Assembly (NCBI GenBank): GCA_947446645.1
Contig: CANFHA010000011.1
Coordinates: 124,001-188,000 of the forward strand
Origin: Chitinophagaceae bacterium
GTDB lineage: Bacteria; Bacteroidota; Bacteroidia; Chitinophagales; Chitinophagaceae
DNA length: 64,000 nt
Direction: 5' to 3'
The notes below the pieces were generated by a model. It ran no database searches. It saw only the letters and a program-made list of their open reading frames with translations, and had not been told where the DNA came from. The translations under genes were made by a program, and so were the position numbers. Below, piece by piece: positions 1 to 8,578 of this stretch. Positions within the stretch are counted from its first letter, which is position 1. Every line of letters begins with the position of its first letter.

Positions 1-49
1 AGGACTATTCCATGCTCGCGTTTCTAAAGAAAATATTATATAGTTTTGT

Positions 50-88
50 GAAGGGCTAAAGTTTTTTTTAAAAGCCCTTCTTTTTTTT
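50..88 (+). terminator. Intrinsic terminator of an upstream gene
   Basis: An eight-base stem (50-57 with 73-80) is followed by eight T (81-88), the usual form of a Rho-independent terminator on the + strand. It closes a gene lying left of the window. Short open tails in two frames (to 43 and to 59) could be its last codons, but neither can be chosen from the sequence. Confidence 0.85.
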
Positions 89-132
89 AAAACCAATTTA
101 TACTTTTATATCCATTAACAACGCTCACGCAC

Positions 133-2421
133 ATGAGAAAAAATTGGCTGTTCCTTATTTTAGCGACGATACTCGTGACTTTTCATTACGATTCAAATGC
201 ACAGAAGAACAACGTAAAGAAGTACAAATCAAGCCCGTATGATCCGTTAACGGGTTTGTCCAGAGAAAAGAAATTGAAGTACGCGGACGACTTATATATT
301 GGTGCCAGTTATTTCAACGCTATTGATTACTACCAGCAATTGAAAGCATCTGATGAGCGCAATCCATACATTACCTACCGTCTTGCCGATTGCTACCGTT
401 ACACCCGTGATTACGTACTGGCAGCACATTATTATCTTGAAGTAGCGCGTTTGTCTAAGAAGACATATCCTTATTCTACTTATTATGCGGGACTTATGCT
501 GAAGCAGCAAGGTGAATACCAGGCTGCAATTGCTGCGTTCAACGAGTTCCTTGCTGATAACAAGAAGTCTGTGCAGAAGCCTGTAATGAGGGACCAAAAT
601 GAGATCGAGGCACGCCGCAGATCATCTGACATTGACAACGACCCGGACAGGACAGTAGAGCCGAAATCGATGAAGGATATCAAGAAGAGGGTAAAAGTTG
701 AGATCGAGGGTTGCACAATGGCCATTACATCTATTAAAAACCCACAGCCAGTTACAATAATTAACGCCGGACCTAACGTAAATACAGTTCGTACAGAATT
801 GTCTCCGTATCCGCTTGGAGACTCTGCACTTTTGTTCTCTACATCAGGCCGCAACGTAGGTAACGCGAAGAGGATTGACGTTAGATACAATTCGGATGAA
901 GATCACCTGCTGGAGCAATTTTTTTCTTCGCACAAACAGCCAGGTTATGTAGATTCTTTCCAGTGGCCTTTACCATTTAACGACGGAGGCTTTAACGACG
1001 CCAACATGCATACGGGTAATGGTTGCTATAGCGCAGGCGGAGATTACTTCTATTTTACAAAGTGCACTGAGCAGCCGAAAGATACAATGAGCTTCCAATG
1101 CAGTATTTACTATTCAAGGTTTGGTGTATCTGGCTGGGGACCTGCTATTCTTGTTCCCGGTGGTGTTAATGATGGATCGAGCAACACCATGCCATGTGTA
1201 GGTAAGGTAGGTAAGAAGGAAATATTGTTTTTCTCTTCTGACCGTAAGACACAGAGCAGGGGAGGATATGATATATGGTATTCAGTTGTTGATCCACGTA
1301 ACCATAGCTACCGTCGTCCTCAGAACTGCGGTAAGCAAGTCAACACCAGCTCTGATGAAATAACTCCATACTACGATACCCGTGTTCAGAAATTCTACTT
1401 TGCATCAAACGGTAAGCAGTCTTTAGGCGGATTCGATATTTATGAAGCAGAAGGAGGCCCATCACGTTACAAGAATATGCACAACATGGGTTACCCGATC
1501 AACACATCTGCAGATGAGCTTTACTACATCAAGGATCCGGTAGGCAAGCCAGACGCATGGGTTGTTTCAAACCGTATCGGTTCATTTGCCCTGAAGAATC
1601 CTACTTGCTGCAACGACATCTGGCGCATACAGCAGGAGCCAAAGCTGGTGGTTATAGGTAAAGTTCTTGACAAAAGGACACAGGCCCTGGCTCCGCAGAC
1701 CGTGGTGAAAATGGTAGACCAGAAAGGTGAAATGAATACCTACAATTCAGAAGACGGTAACTTCATGTTCAATATGTCCCGTGGTCACTCTTATGTGCTC
1801 ACCGGCGACAAACAGGGCTACACTTCTTCACGTGCTTCTGTAAGCACTATGGAGATCAAGCGTTCTGATCCAGATGATACTGTTATGGTTACTATATTCC
1901 TGGATTCTGTTCGCAATAGCTTCAGCGTTAGCAATATCTACTATGACTATGACAAAGCAACACTTCGTGCTGAGTCGGTAGCATCACTTGATTCGGTAGT
2001 TAACTTCCTCCATGACAACCCATCTATATCTGTAGAGATCTATTCTTATACAGATGCGAAGGGTACACAGGAGTATAACCTGGCACTGTCTCAGCGCCGT
2101 GCACAGTCTGTACTTGACTATCTTGAAAAGAACACAATAGACCGTGGCCGTATGACCGCTAAAGGTTTTGGCCAGAAAAATGCAGCCGCACCTAACGAGC
2201 GCGATGGCAAGGACAACCCGGAAGGTCGCCAGCTGAACCGTCGTACAGAGTTCCGCATCATATCTGACCTGCCAACACGCCGCGTACTTTACAACAGCGC
2301 AATGCCGGGCTCTATGGATCAACAGGAAAAGAACCTGCACATAGAAGATGAAAGCACAGATGATGAGCCTGTAACGCCAGGTGCAAAAAGGCCTGCTGCT
2401 GACAAAGACGAAGACAATTAA
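133..2421 (+). CDS. PorE-like OmpA protein with TPR and beta-propeller repeats
   Basis: A 762-residue exported protein with a signal peptide ending near residue 24. In order it shows TPR-like helices (about 53-145), PD40/WD40-like propeller strands (about 298-490), a carboxypeptidase-regulatory-like beta domain (about 503-575) and a C-terminal OmpA domain (about 600-708). The OmpA part has the TDAKG peptidoglycan-contact motif and a late NRR. The same domain order is known for PorE of Porphyromonas gingivalis, a peptidoglycan-binding T9SS component, so a role in tying the outer membrane or T9SS to the wall is inferred. Bacteroidota carry several paralogues, so orthology is not proven. A strong hairpin terminator follows, making it a single-gene unit. 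Confidence 0.8.
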   Translation: MRKNWLFLILATILVTFHYDSNAQKNNVKKYKSSPYDPLTGLSREKKLKYADDLYIGASYFNAIDYYQQLKASDERNPYITYRLADCYRYTRDYVLAAHYYLEVARLSKKTYPYSTYYAGLMLKQQGEYQAAIAAFNEFLADNKKSVQKPVMRDQNEIEARRRSSDIDNDPDRTVEPKSMKDIKKRVKVEIEGCTMAITSIKNPQPVTIINAGPNVNTVRTELSPYPLGDSALLFSTSGRNVGNAKRIDVRYNSDEDHLLEQFFSSHKQPGYVDSFQWPLPFNDGGFNDANMHTGNGCYSAGGDYFYFTKCTEQPKDTMSFQCSIYYSRFGVSGWGPAILVPGGVNDGSSNTMPCVGKVGKKEILFFSSDRKTQSRGGYDIWYSVVDPRNHSYRRPQNCGKQVNTSSDEITPYYDTRVQKFYFASNGKQSLGGFDIYEAEGGPSRYKNMHNMGYPINTSADELYYIKDPVGKPDAWVVSNRIGSFALKNPTCCNDIWRIQQEPKLVVIGKVLDKRTQALAPQTVVKMVDQKGEMNTYNSEDGNFMFNMSRGHSYVLTGDKQGYTSSRASVSTMEIKRSDPDDTVMVTIFLDSVRNSFSVSNIYYDYDKATLRAESVASLDSVVNFLHDNPSISVEIYSYTDAKGTQEYNLALSQRRAQSVLDYLEKNTIDRGRMTAKGFGQKNAAAPNERDGKDNPEGRQLNRRTEFRIISDLPTRRVLYNSAMPGSMDQQEKNLHIEDESTDDEPVTPGAKRPAADKDEDN

Positions 2422-2446
2422 TAATTCAGCTATTATTCAAAGTCCT

Positions 2447-2477
2447 GATAAAGGTTGTACGATGTACAACCTTTATC
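2447..2477 (+). terminator. Terminator after the PorE-like gene
   Basis: A perfect 14-base-pair hairpin (2447-2460 with 2464-2477) with a 3-base loop lies 25 bases after the stop, followed by a T-rich stretch. It separates the OmpA-type gene from prmA. Confidence 0.8.
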
Positions 2478-2514
2478 ATTTTAGTAAAACATTACTACCC
2501 AAAAATCTCCTGTT

Positions 2515-3330
2515 ATGAAATACGTAAAAGCCCGCTTCAAAGATATAAGCGCCGACAATTCTGATATGCTTATTGCCATGCTGTCTGATGCAGGCTACAA
2601 TGGCTTTGAAGAGGGAGAAAGTGAGCTAATTGCCTACATAGGAGAAGAGGCATTTATACTGCAGGAACTGGAGGCTATTGCCACATCACTTGGAGTAGTG
2701 TATGAGCAGGAGGTGCTGGTGCATCAGAACTGGAACGCACTTTGGGAATCGAATTTTCAACCGGTGGTAGTGGATGGCATATGCACTATTCGCGCACACT
2801 TTCATGAAATTGAGGTGACCACGCCGTATGAGATCGTGATAACACCTAAGATGTCTTTTGGTACCGGACACCACGCCACCACCCAGCAAATGATGATGGT
2901 GATGAACAGCATGGACCTGGCTGGAAAGTCTATTCTTGATTTTGGCACCGGCACTGGTGTGCTGGCCATATTTGCTGAGATGCTTGGCGCAACGAGCATC
3001 TATGCTATAGACAATGATGAATGGTCTGTAGAAAATGCAGTGGAGAATGCTGCAAGGAACAGCTGTGAGCGAATTGCAATAAAACAAGGTTCACTAGAAG
3101 ATTTACCAGCGGGTGAGTATGACGTAATACTCGCTAATATAAACCGGCATATACTGTTGGCATACATGCGTAGCCTCAGCGGTAAGCTGAATTATGGTGG
3201 CAGGGTTTTAATGAGTGGATTGCTTGTGGATGATAAGGAAATTGTTGTGAATGCTGCCGCAGAAGCAGGTTTGCGGCTTGTGAAAAATGGTGAGCTGAAT
3301 ACCTGGATAGTGTTATTGTTTGAAAAATAA
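2515..3330 (+). CDS. prmA: Ribosomal protein L11 methyltransferase
   Basis: A 271-residue SAM-dependent methyltransferase of the PrmA family, which trimethylates ribosomal protein L11 in the cytoplasm. The family motif FGTGHH is at 115-120, the SAM-binding motif DFGTGTG at 142-148, and the substrate-side NINRHIL motif about residue 210. Length is slightly under the usual 290 because the N-terminal substrate domain is compact, as in other Bacteroidota. The start is the ATG just after the hairpin at 2447-2477. It is probably its own transcript, as the next gene has a separate promoter. Confidence 0.93.
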   Translation: MKYVKARFKDISADNSDMLIAMLSDAGYNGFEEGESELIAYIGEEAFILQELEAIATSLGVVYEQEVLVHQNWNALWESNFQPVVVDGICTIRAHFHEIEVTTPYEIVITPKMSFGTGHHATTQQMMMVMNSMDLAGKSILDFGTGTGVLAIFAEMLGATSIYAIDNDEWSVENAVENAARNSCERIAIKQGSLEDLPAGEYDVILANINRHILLAYMRSLSGKLNYGGRVLMSGLLVDDKEIVVNAAAEAGLRLVKNGELNTWIVLLFEK

Positions 3331-3354
3331 TAACTTTGGGTTAATGGTCATGTA

Positions 3355-3370
3355 ACTATAATATTATAGT
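3355..3370. repeat. 16-base perfect palindrome upstream of plsY
   Basis: The sequence ACTATAATATTATAGT is fully self-complementary and lies 42 bases before the plsY -7 box. It could be an operator or a weak bidirectional stem; nothing else identifies a binding protein. Confidence 0.45.
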
Positions 3371-3411
3371 ATTTCCCTACAGCCCTATTAGGATTTATGA
3401 TTTGGAATCTT

Positions 3412-3419
3412 TAAATTTG
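3412..3419 (+). promoter_or_regulatory. plsY -7 promoter box
   Basis: TAAATTTG matches the Bacteroidota -7 consensus TAnnTTTG exactly and lies 28 bases before the plsY ATG. No clear -33 TTG sits at the expected 19-21 base spacing. Confidence 0.55.
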
Positions 3420-3447
3420 TCTTTACTCGAAAAATATAATAGCTTAA

Positions 3448-4092
3448 ATGACATTAGCATTTCTTATTGTTTTGGCATATTTGATGGGGTCAATTCCGAC
3501 CGCGGTTTGGGTAAGTAAGTGGATCTACGGCATAGACATTCGCGAGCATGGCAGCGGTAATGCCGGTGCTACCAATGCTTTCCGGATACTGGGAAAGAAA
3601 GCAGGAACCGGTGTGATGCTGGTAGACATGCTGAAAGGCTTTTTTGCTGTAACGCTTGCCTACTTATCGGTTCTCCACCCAAGGACCGAACCTTTTGTAA
3701 ACCTGCAGATATTTCTGGGCCTTGCAGCTGTTCTGGGTCATATATTCCCGGTTTGGGCCGATTTTCGCGGTGGTAAGGGCATAGCAACTTTGTTCGGAAT
3801 GATATTGTCGATACATGCACTAGTGGCGCTCAGCCTTGTGGTTGTGTTCCTTTTAATGCTGTTTATTACCCGCTATGTGTCGCTTAGTTCCATTACTGCC
3901 AGTATAGCTTTTCCGCTGCTGCTGTTGTTCATTTTCAATGCGCATGCACAGGAACTGAGCTACAGGCTGTTTGCGATAGCTACGGCATTTATGGTAGTGC
4001 TGACACACCATAAGAATATCAGCCGCCTGCTTGCAGGTAATGAAAGTAAAGTATCCTTATTCCGTAAGCGCTGGCCAAAGAACAGGGAGTAG
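3448..4092 (+). CDS. plsY: Acyl-phosphate glycerol-3-phosphate acyltransferase
   Basis: A 214-residue inner-membrane acyltransferase. The PlsY family transfers the acyl group of acyl-phosphate to glycerol-3-phosphate, making lysophosphatidate, the first step of phospholipid synthesis in most bacteria. Seen here are the early GSGNAGATNAFR motif (about 36-47), a second RGGKGIAT motif (about 108-115) and several hydrophobic segments. Length is typical. The start follows a TAnnTTTG promoter and an AT-rich leader. Confidence 0.95.
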   Translation: MTLAFLIVLAYLMGSIPTAVWVSKWIYGIDIREHGSGNAGATNAFRILGKKAGTGVMLVDMLKGFFAVTLAYLSVLHPRTEPFVNLQIFLGLAAVLGHIFPVWADFRGGKGIATLFGMILSIHALVALSLVVVFLLMLFITRYVSLSSITASIAFPLLLLFIFNAHAQELSYRLFAIATAFMVVLTHHKNISRLLAGNESKVSLFRKRWPKNRE

Positions 4093-4209
4093 CTGGCAGT
4101 TTACAGTTTTCGTTTGTAATGAACACTGCTCGATAGTACAAGTAAGAGATTAACAACACTTCATATCTACATCCCATTTTATAAAAGGCTGCTCAGTTAC
4201 ATTTACCCC

Positions 4210-4812
4210 GTGCCGCTAAGGCGCGAGAAGGGGGAGTTCAACAGTCATCTTATCCTTTTACTTTACCGCGGGCAGTACCAGCTGGCAACGAATGATGCCT
4301 ACTACTCTGACGGCAGCCGATATGAGCCGGCAGTAGCTGCTGTAAAGGAGCTAAAACAATTTATGCCGGCAGCGAAAACCGCGCTGGTGCTGGGAGCAGG
4401 TATAGGGAGCATGGTGTATGTGCTGCGTAAGCAAGGTTATGACCCCAAGGTTACCATTGTGGAGATGGACAAGGTGATACTTCGTATGGCAATGGAACTG
4501 TTTGAAGGGATGGAGCCCCAGCCGCAGATAGCGCCTGTGTGTATGGATGCCCGGCTCTATATGGCGCAAAACACAGCTAAATTCGACCTTATTTTTCTTG
4601 ATGTGTTTAATGGCAGGGTGGTTCCTGACTTTGTTACCAGTCAGGAATTCCTTCTGCGGTGCCGGTCTGCTGTTGAATCTGGTGGCCACCTGGCCTTTAA
4701 CTATATGATCAATGACAATGGCGAATGGGAGAAGGTAAAGCAAAATTTCGCGGCTGTTTTCCCTGAGTATAAGGAGCTGAACCTGGGGATAAACAGGGTG
4801 CTGATTGTGTAG
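4210..4812 (+). CDS. Spermidine-synthase-like methyltransferase-fold protein
   Basis: Encodes at least 200 residues with a Rossmann fold related to spermidine synthases: VLGAGIGSMVYVL forms the nucleotide-binding glycine loop, TIVEMD the acidic end of strand 2, and DLIFLDVFNG strand 4. Polyamine-synthase catalytic residues are not obvious, so the substrate is unknown. The GTG at 4210 is the only standard start in frame, but the frame stays open back to 4123 and encodes YKRLLSYIYPV just before it, which looks like a natural N-terminal helix. The true start may therefore be a non-standard codon upstream or may have been lost. A copy of the dispersed 57-base repeat lies 16 bases after the stop. 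Confidence 0.7.
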   Translation: MPLRREKGEFNSHLILLLYRGQYQLATNDAYYSDGSRYEPAVAAVKELKQFMPAAKTALVLGAGIGSMVYVLRKQGYDPKVTIVEMDKVILRMAMELFEGMEPQPQIAPVCMDARLYMAQNTAKFDLIFLDVFNGRVVPDFVTSQEFLLRCRSAVESGGHLAFNYMINDNGEWEKVKQNFAAVFPEYKELNLGINRVLIV

Positions 4813-4828
4813 GTTGGGGTAGGAAAGA

Positions 4829-4886
4829 ATCTCTCGCAGGGCGCAAAGCAGCAGTTTCTCCTATAGTGTTTTTAAAGGTCGCAAAC
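4829..4886 (+). repeat. Dispersed 57-base GC-rich repeat, copy A
   Basis: One of a family that starts with TCTCTCGCA, has one or two GCGCAAAG-like units, then a T-rich middle, and ends in GTTTTTAA followed by a GGTCGCAAA-like tail. It sits 16 bases after the stop at 4812. Other copies are at 18600, 22154 and 49317-49458. Confidence 0.7.
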
Positions 4887-4950
4887 CCTGGCTTTCGGCA
4901 GAAGAGCGTTGATGTAACACTAAATTGACTTTAAAAGTACACCGTGCGCA

Positions 4951-5010
4951 TTTGGGCTAAAGCCGTATTGGTTGTGGCTCCCACCCCAGCTTAAAAGCCG
5001 GGGCTATTGA
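4951..5010 (+). repeat. GGGCTAAAGCC / CCGGGGC intergenic palindromic element
   Basis: A TTTGGGCTAAAGCC segment (4951-4964) is followed by a hairpin at 4984-5003 (CCCC-A-GCTT, loop AA, AAGC-C-GGGG) and the tail CTATTGA. Elements with this layout are common between genes in many Bacteroidota genomes, from memory; no function is assigned. Confidence 0.5.
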
Positions 5011-5078
5011 AATACGTAGTGTGATTTTGATGTCCAAATGATATAATACAGTAGCAAGAAGGCCGGGACCAAGTATTG

Positions 5079-6041
5079 TTACAACTCCAGCTTGGCGCTT
5101 TGTATACGCAGTACCTTGCGGTTCTTTTTCTGTACACGCATTTTCTCCGGTACCAGCTTCAGTATTTCGTCCATGAGGCTTTGCAGCACGCTCATACGCA
5201 CATAGTGCTGATTAGTAACGAGGCTGATTTCGCGCACGGGTTCCGGGTCTGAAAAATACCTGATGCGCTCAATCTGATCTTCGGTAAACTCAAGCGTAGC
5301 CAGTTCTGGTAATATGGTCATGCCTCCGTTCTTTTCTACCATACGGCGGAGTGTTTCCACATTGCTGGATTCGTAGCGGTAGGGGCGTGCAGCCTGTAGC
5401 TTCTGGATTTGTTCGCTGCAGAGGTTTATGATCTGGTTGCGCATACAGTGGCCTTCATTAAGCAGCCAAATGCGATCGAGGGCGATATCGGCAGGTTCTA
5501 TGGTGCGTTTGCTAAGGGCGGCTTCACCATCGGCGAAGTAGCCTACAAATGGCTCATAGAACAAGGGATATTCTTTTATACCATTCTCTTCAAGGGGAGT
5601 GCTGAGCAGGGCGGCATCTATCTCATTATTGCGAAGGGCTGTAATGATCTGGTTGGTTTCCATTTCCTTTACCTGCAGCTTCACATTTGGGAAACTCCTG
5701 GAGTAATTTTCGAGCAGGCCTGGAAGTATATTGGGCGCAACGGTAGGTATTGCTGCAAACTTGAAAACACCGGAAAGTGTTTTCTGCTGGCCTTGTATGA
5801 GCTCGTGAACACGCTCACACTCGGCAAGCACGGAACGGCCCTGTTCTACAATGATGCTGCCCATATCCGTGATGGCTATGGGGTGCTTATTTCTGTCAAA
5901 TATTTTTACGCCCAGTTCGTCTTCCAGTTTCTGGATCTGCATACTGAGGGTGGGCTGGGTAACAAAGCATTTTTCGGCAGCTGCAACAAAGCTTTTATAG
6001 GTGGCTACAGCTACTACGTATTCAAGTTGAGTAATGGTCAT
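5079..6041 (-). CDS. oxyR: OxyR-type LysR peroxide sensor
   Basis: A 320-residue LysR-family regulator with an N-terminal winged helix-turn-helix (about 1-60) and a C-terminal sensing domain. C199 and C208 lie in EGHCMRNQIINLC, with the same 9-residue spacing and numbering as the redox cysteines of E. coli OxyR, which form a disulfide on exposure to hydrogen peroxide. It should activate catalase, peroxidase and iron-storage genes, none of which is in this window. Its promoter has well-spaced -33 and -7 boxes and an overlapping ATAG-N7-CTAT palindrome, suggesting autoregulation. No obvious terminator follows it. Confidence 0.93.
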   Translation of the reverse strand: MTITQLEYVVAVATYKSFVAAAEKCFVTQPTLSMQIQKLEDELGVKIFDRNKHPIAITDMGSIIVEQGRSVLAECERVHELIQGQQKTLSGVFKFAAIPTVAPNILPGLLENYSRSFPNVKLQVKEMETNQIITALRNNEIDAALLSTPLEENGIKEYPLFYEPFVGYFADGEAALSKRTIEPADIALDRIWLLNEGHCMRNQIINLCSEQIQKLQAARPYRYESSNVETLRRMVEKNGGMTILPELATLEFTEDQIERIRYFSDPEPVREISLVTNQHYVRMSVLQSLMDEILKLVPEKMRVQKKNRKVLRIQSAKLEL

Positions 6042-6060
6042 AAGGGAAAGAATTGCAATA

Positions 6061-6099
6061 CAAACATACGATTAATAAATGATATAGTCAAAATCTATA
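6061..6099 (-). promoter_or_regulatory. oxyR promoter with LysR-type palindrome
   Basis: On the minus strand TATGTTTG (6061-6068) matches the -7 consensus TAnnTTTG, and TTG (6089-6091) lies exactly 20 bases upstream, the ideal -33 spacing. TATAG-N7-CTATA (6083-6087 and 6095-6099) overlaps the -33 box and matches half of the E. coli OxyR site (ATAG-N7-CTAT). The oxyR ATG is 20 bases downstream of the -7 box. Confidence 0.7.
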
Positions 6100-6158
6100 G
6101 TTTAATTGTGATTTTTTTATTTTTTATCACAGATGGAATTTAAGCGCCGCCAGTAATC

Positions 6159-6188
6159 AAAAAAGAGAGGGGCTAAAGAGCCCCCCTC
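6159..6188 (-). terminator. Terminator after broken T9SS gene
   Basis: Read leftward, an imperfect GC-rich stem (arms near 6179-6188 and 6165-6174, with two bulged bases) is followed by six T. It closes the leftward gene at 6221-6720. Confidence 0.7.
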
Positions 6189-6220
6189 GTATTTAACACT
6201 CAACAAAAGAGGTAATCGTT

Positions 6221-6720
6221 TTATTTAGCTATAGTTATTTTCTCAGCAATCATATTTCCATCGAAATAGATGGTGGCTGCATAGGTACCGGCTGGTAAAT
6301 CGGCTGCAGATATTGTGAGCTTATTATTGTTGGCCGCTGTGAAATCATTCTTATACACTACACGGCCCATTACGTCATAGAGTTTTACGGTGACTACAGA
6401 GCTGATAGCTTGATCAAATACAACATCGAAAGAGCCGTCGTTAGGATTTGGTACAATATCGGCGCTTACTTTGCCTGTAAGAGGCTATTGATAGCAGTGT
6501 AGTCTATGGTCAATGGCTGAGCATCGGCCACCTTCTGCAGCATAGCAGTTTTGTCAAACAGCTCATCGGGCTGCCAGATGTTGGTGACAGGTACAAATGT
6601 GTTGGTGGATCTTACATGCTCAATGAACGTTTCGATAGGCGTGTTTGTTCTTGCAAATGCTCCGGAGACCGGGAGGATCAAGAGCAACATAATAAACTGT
6701 AGTAGTTTTCTTGCTGTCAT
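6221..6720 (-). pseudogene. Frameshifted, shortened T9SS cargo gene
   Basis: The first 84 codons (6466-6720) begin with a signal peptide and about 60 residues resembling the N-terminal start of large secreted proteins. The frame ends in TAA at 6466. One frame over, and reading to TAA at 6221-6223, is a complete T9SS type A sorting domain: VSADIVPNPNDGSF, then VKLYDVMGRVVY and LPAGTYAATI. Joining the two needs a -1 shift between about 6466 and 6485. Even when joined the product would have only ~165 residues and no room for a functional domain, so an internal deletion with loss of frame is likely. A sequencing error of one base would instead leave a very small cargo protein. A structured leader and a terminator flank it. 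Confidence 0.65.
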
Positions 6721-6935
6721 TTTTGTTTTGTTTTTAAAAATTTGAGTAGTAGTTAGTTGCTTTAAAATATTTACGATCGCTTACTGCAGTATGATCTTCC
6801 GGGTAACACAGCCGGAAAGGAAACTGCACTTTATGAAATAGGTCCGCTACTGTTTCGGTAGGATGAAAAAGGGGAAATCTCTGCGTCAAACAAACAAAAT
6901 CCTTTCATCTGATCCTGTTTGAACTATATATTGAA
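6721..6935 (-). promoter_or_regulatory. Structured leader of the broken T9SS gene
   Basis: This gene-free stretch has several potential stems for a leftward transcript: TTTCATC (6903-6909) with GATGAAA (6862-6868), CTAC/GTAG around 6847-6861, TTCCGG (6797-6802) with CCGGAA (6812-6817), and a 10-base palindrome TACTGCAGTA (6782-6791). It ends about 60 bases before the ATG in an A/T-rich tract. It does not match any riboswitch consensus I could recall. The remaining bases to 7153 show nothing recognisable. Confidence 0.35.
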
Positions 6936-7153
6936 AATATCCGTATTTTTAGAAGGGTAACTTAAAAGCAAGCCCAAATGTAGACACACCCGGGCCTTTT
7001 TTTATGATCATCTTTAATGTCTGAAAAAAATATTTTGGATACCAGCAGGTACAGTTAAATGCAACTGAATAGAAATTATGTAAGTCAATTATGGTGAAAA
7101 ATCTGAACGATCTTCACCATGAATGCATAGACTTTAAGTACCAATAAAAACGG

Positions 7154-7714
<561 letters not shown>

Positions 7715-7840
7715 AATTATTCTATCTGTATCAGTTAAGTGACTAAGAATGAGGCAAGAGGGCAAACTTAGATATTCATACGGAAATTTCCTATTTCAGG
7801 GGGCGAAAAATGAAATTTAAGGGGTTAGCCAAGAGAAAAT

Positions 7841-7868
7841 AAAAAAGCAGACCCTTATGAGGTCTGCT
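7841..7868 (-). terminator. Terminator after the response regulator
   Basis: An eight-base stem AGCAGACC/GGTCTGCT (7846-7853 with 7861-7868) with a 7-base loop is followed leftward by a T tract (A run 7841-7846 on the + strand). Confidence 0.8.
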
Positions 7869-7889
7869 ATGAATATGTATAATTTAAAT

Positions 7890-8303
7890 TTACCTGTTTT
7901 GTGAATAGGTGATCAGCCTGATCGTTTCTTTTGTAAGTGGTTTTATGAGGTAGTGCATCACATTTTTATCTGCTTTGGCTTTTTCGATATCTCTCTTATC
8001 TACCGAAGAAGACAGGATATATATCTTCACCCTTTTCTTAAGCTCTGTATCTAATTCGTTGAACCGCTCCAGGAATTCCCATCCGTTCATTACCGGCATA
8101 TTGATATCGAGGAATAAGATAGCCGAGTTGTCATTGTCGTTTCCGGAATATTCCGAGACAATATGTTCAAAGCCTTCCACAGGGCTAAGAAACGTTCTGA
8201 CATTTGCATCTTTAGCTATTTTTTCAAGCGTAACGGAGCAGATTTTGTTATTGAATTCATCATCGTCAATAACAATAAAACGGGTAGAAACATTCATATG
8301 CAA
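7890..8303 (-). CDS. Stand-alone response regulator receiver protein
   Basis: A 137-residue single-domain receiver (CheY-like) with no output domain. The acidic pocket DDDE is at 13-16, the phospho-acceptor is D66 in ILFLDINMP, the conserved serine lies in YILSSS, and K121 is in IKPLT. It starts at MHMNV, with a second possible ATG two codons on. It has its own terminator and no kinase beside it, so it probably relays phosphate between a distant histidine kinase and another partner. The PAS/phospho-helix protein at 17941 is a possible but unproven partner. Confidence 0.88.
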   Translation of the reverse strand: MHMNVSTRFIVIDDDEFNNKICSVTLEKIAKDANVRTFLSPVEGFEHIVSEYSGNDNDNSAILFLDINMPVMNGWEFLERFNELDTELKKRVKIYILSSSVDKRDIEKAKADKNVMHYLIKPLTKETIRLITYSQNR

Positions 8304-8552
8304 CGGGTATTAATTAGTTTGTAATAACTTATAGTTAGCAAAATAAGATTCTGTATAAAGATAACACTGCATTTTTCAATTTTGTGTATTTTTTCCAGAT
8401 CATGTCAAAAATAATAATAAACTTTTTATTTCTTAAGCCGAACATCGAAATTTAGCAGGATGGGATTAATTTTTCCTGCTTGGTTGCTTGTGCTCTCTAT
8501 ATTTTTTGAGCATCTTAATTTTCGCTAAATTCCTTATGCAGGTGAGAAAGGT

Positions 8553-8560
8553 TATTTTTG
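8553..8560 (+). promoter_or_regulatory. argS -7 promoter box
   Basis: TATTTTTG fits TAnnTTTG and lies 18 bases before the argS ATG. No good -33 box was seen at the usual spacing. Confidence 0.55.
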
Positions 8561-8578
8561 CGCAAATAAACATTGCAA

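Noticed and set aside
5409-6143. 244-codon open frame antisense to oxyR
   Set aside because: It is the opposite strand of a well-supported LysR gene and shows no domain of its own.
6466-6485. Programmed -1 frameshift in the T9SS pseudogene
   Set aside because: No X XXY YYZ slippery heptamer or downstream stimulator was seen at the junction, and the joined product lacks a functional domain.
6797-6874. Cobalamin-riboswitch-like GGAA/CCGCTACTGT on the + strand
   Set aside because: Only a short similarity to the CCCGCNACTGT part; the GGTG..AATCC segment and the late conserved box are missing, and no + strand gene follows.
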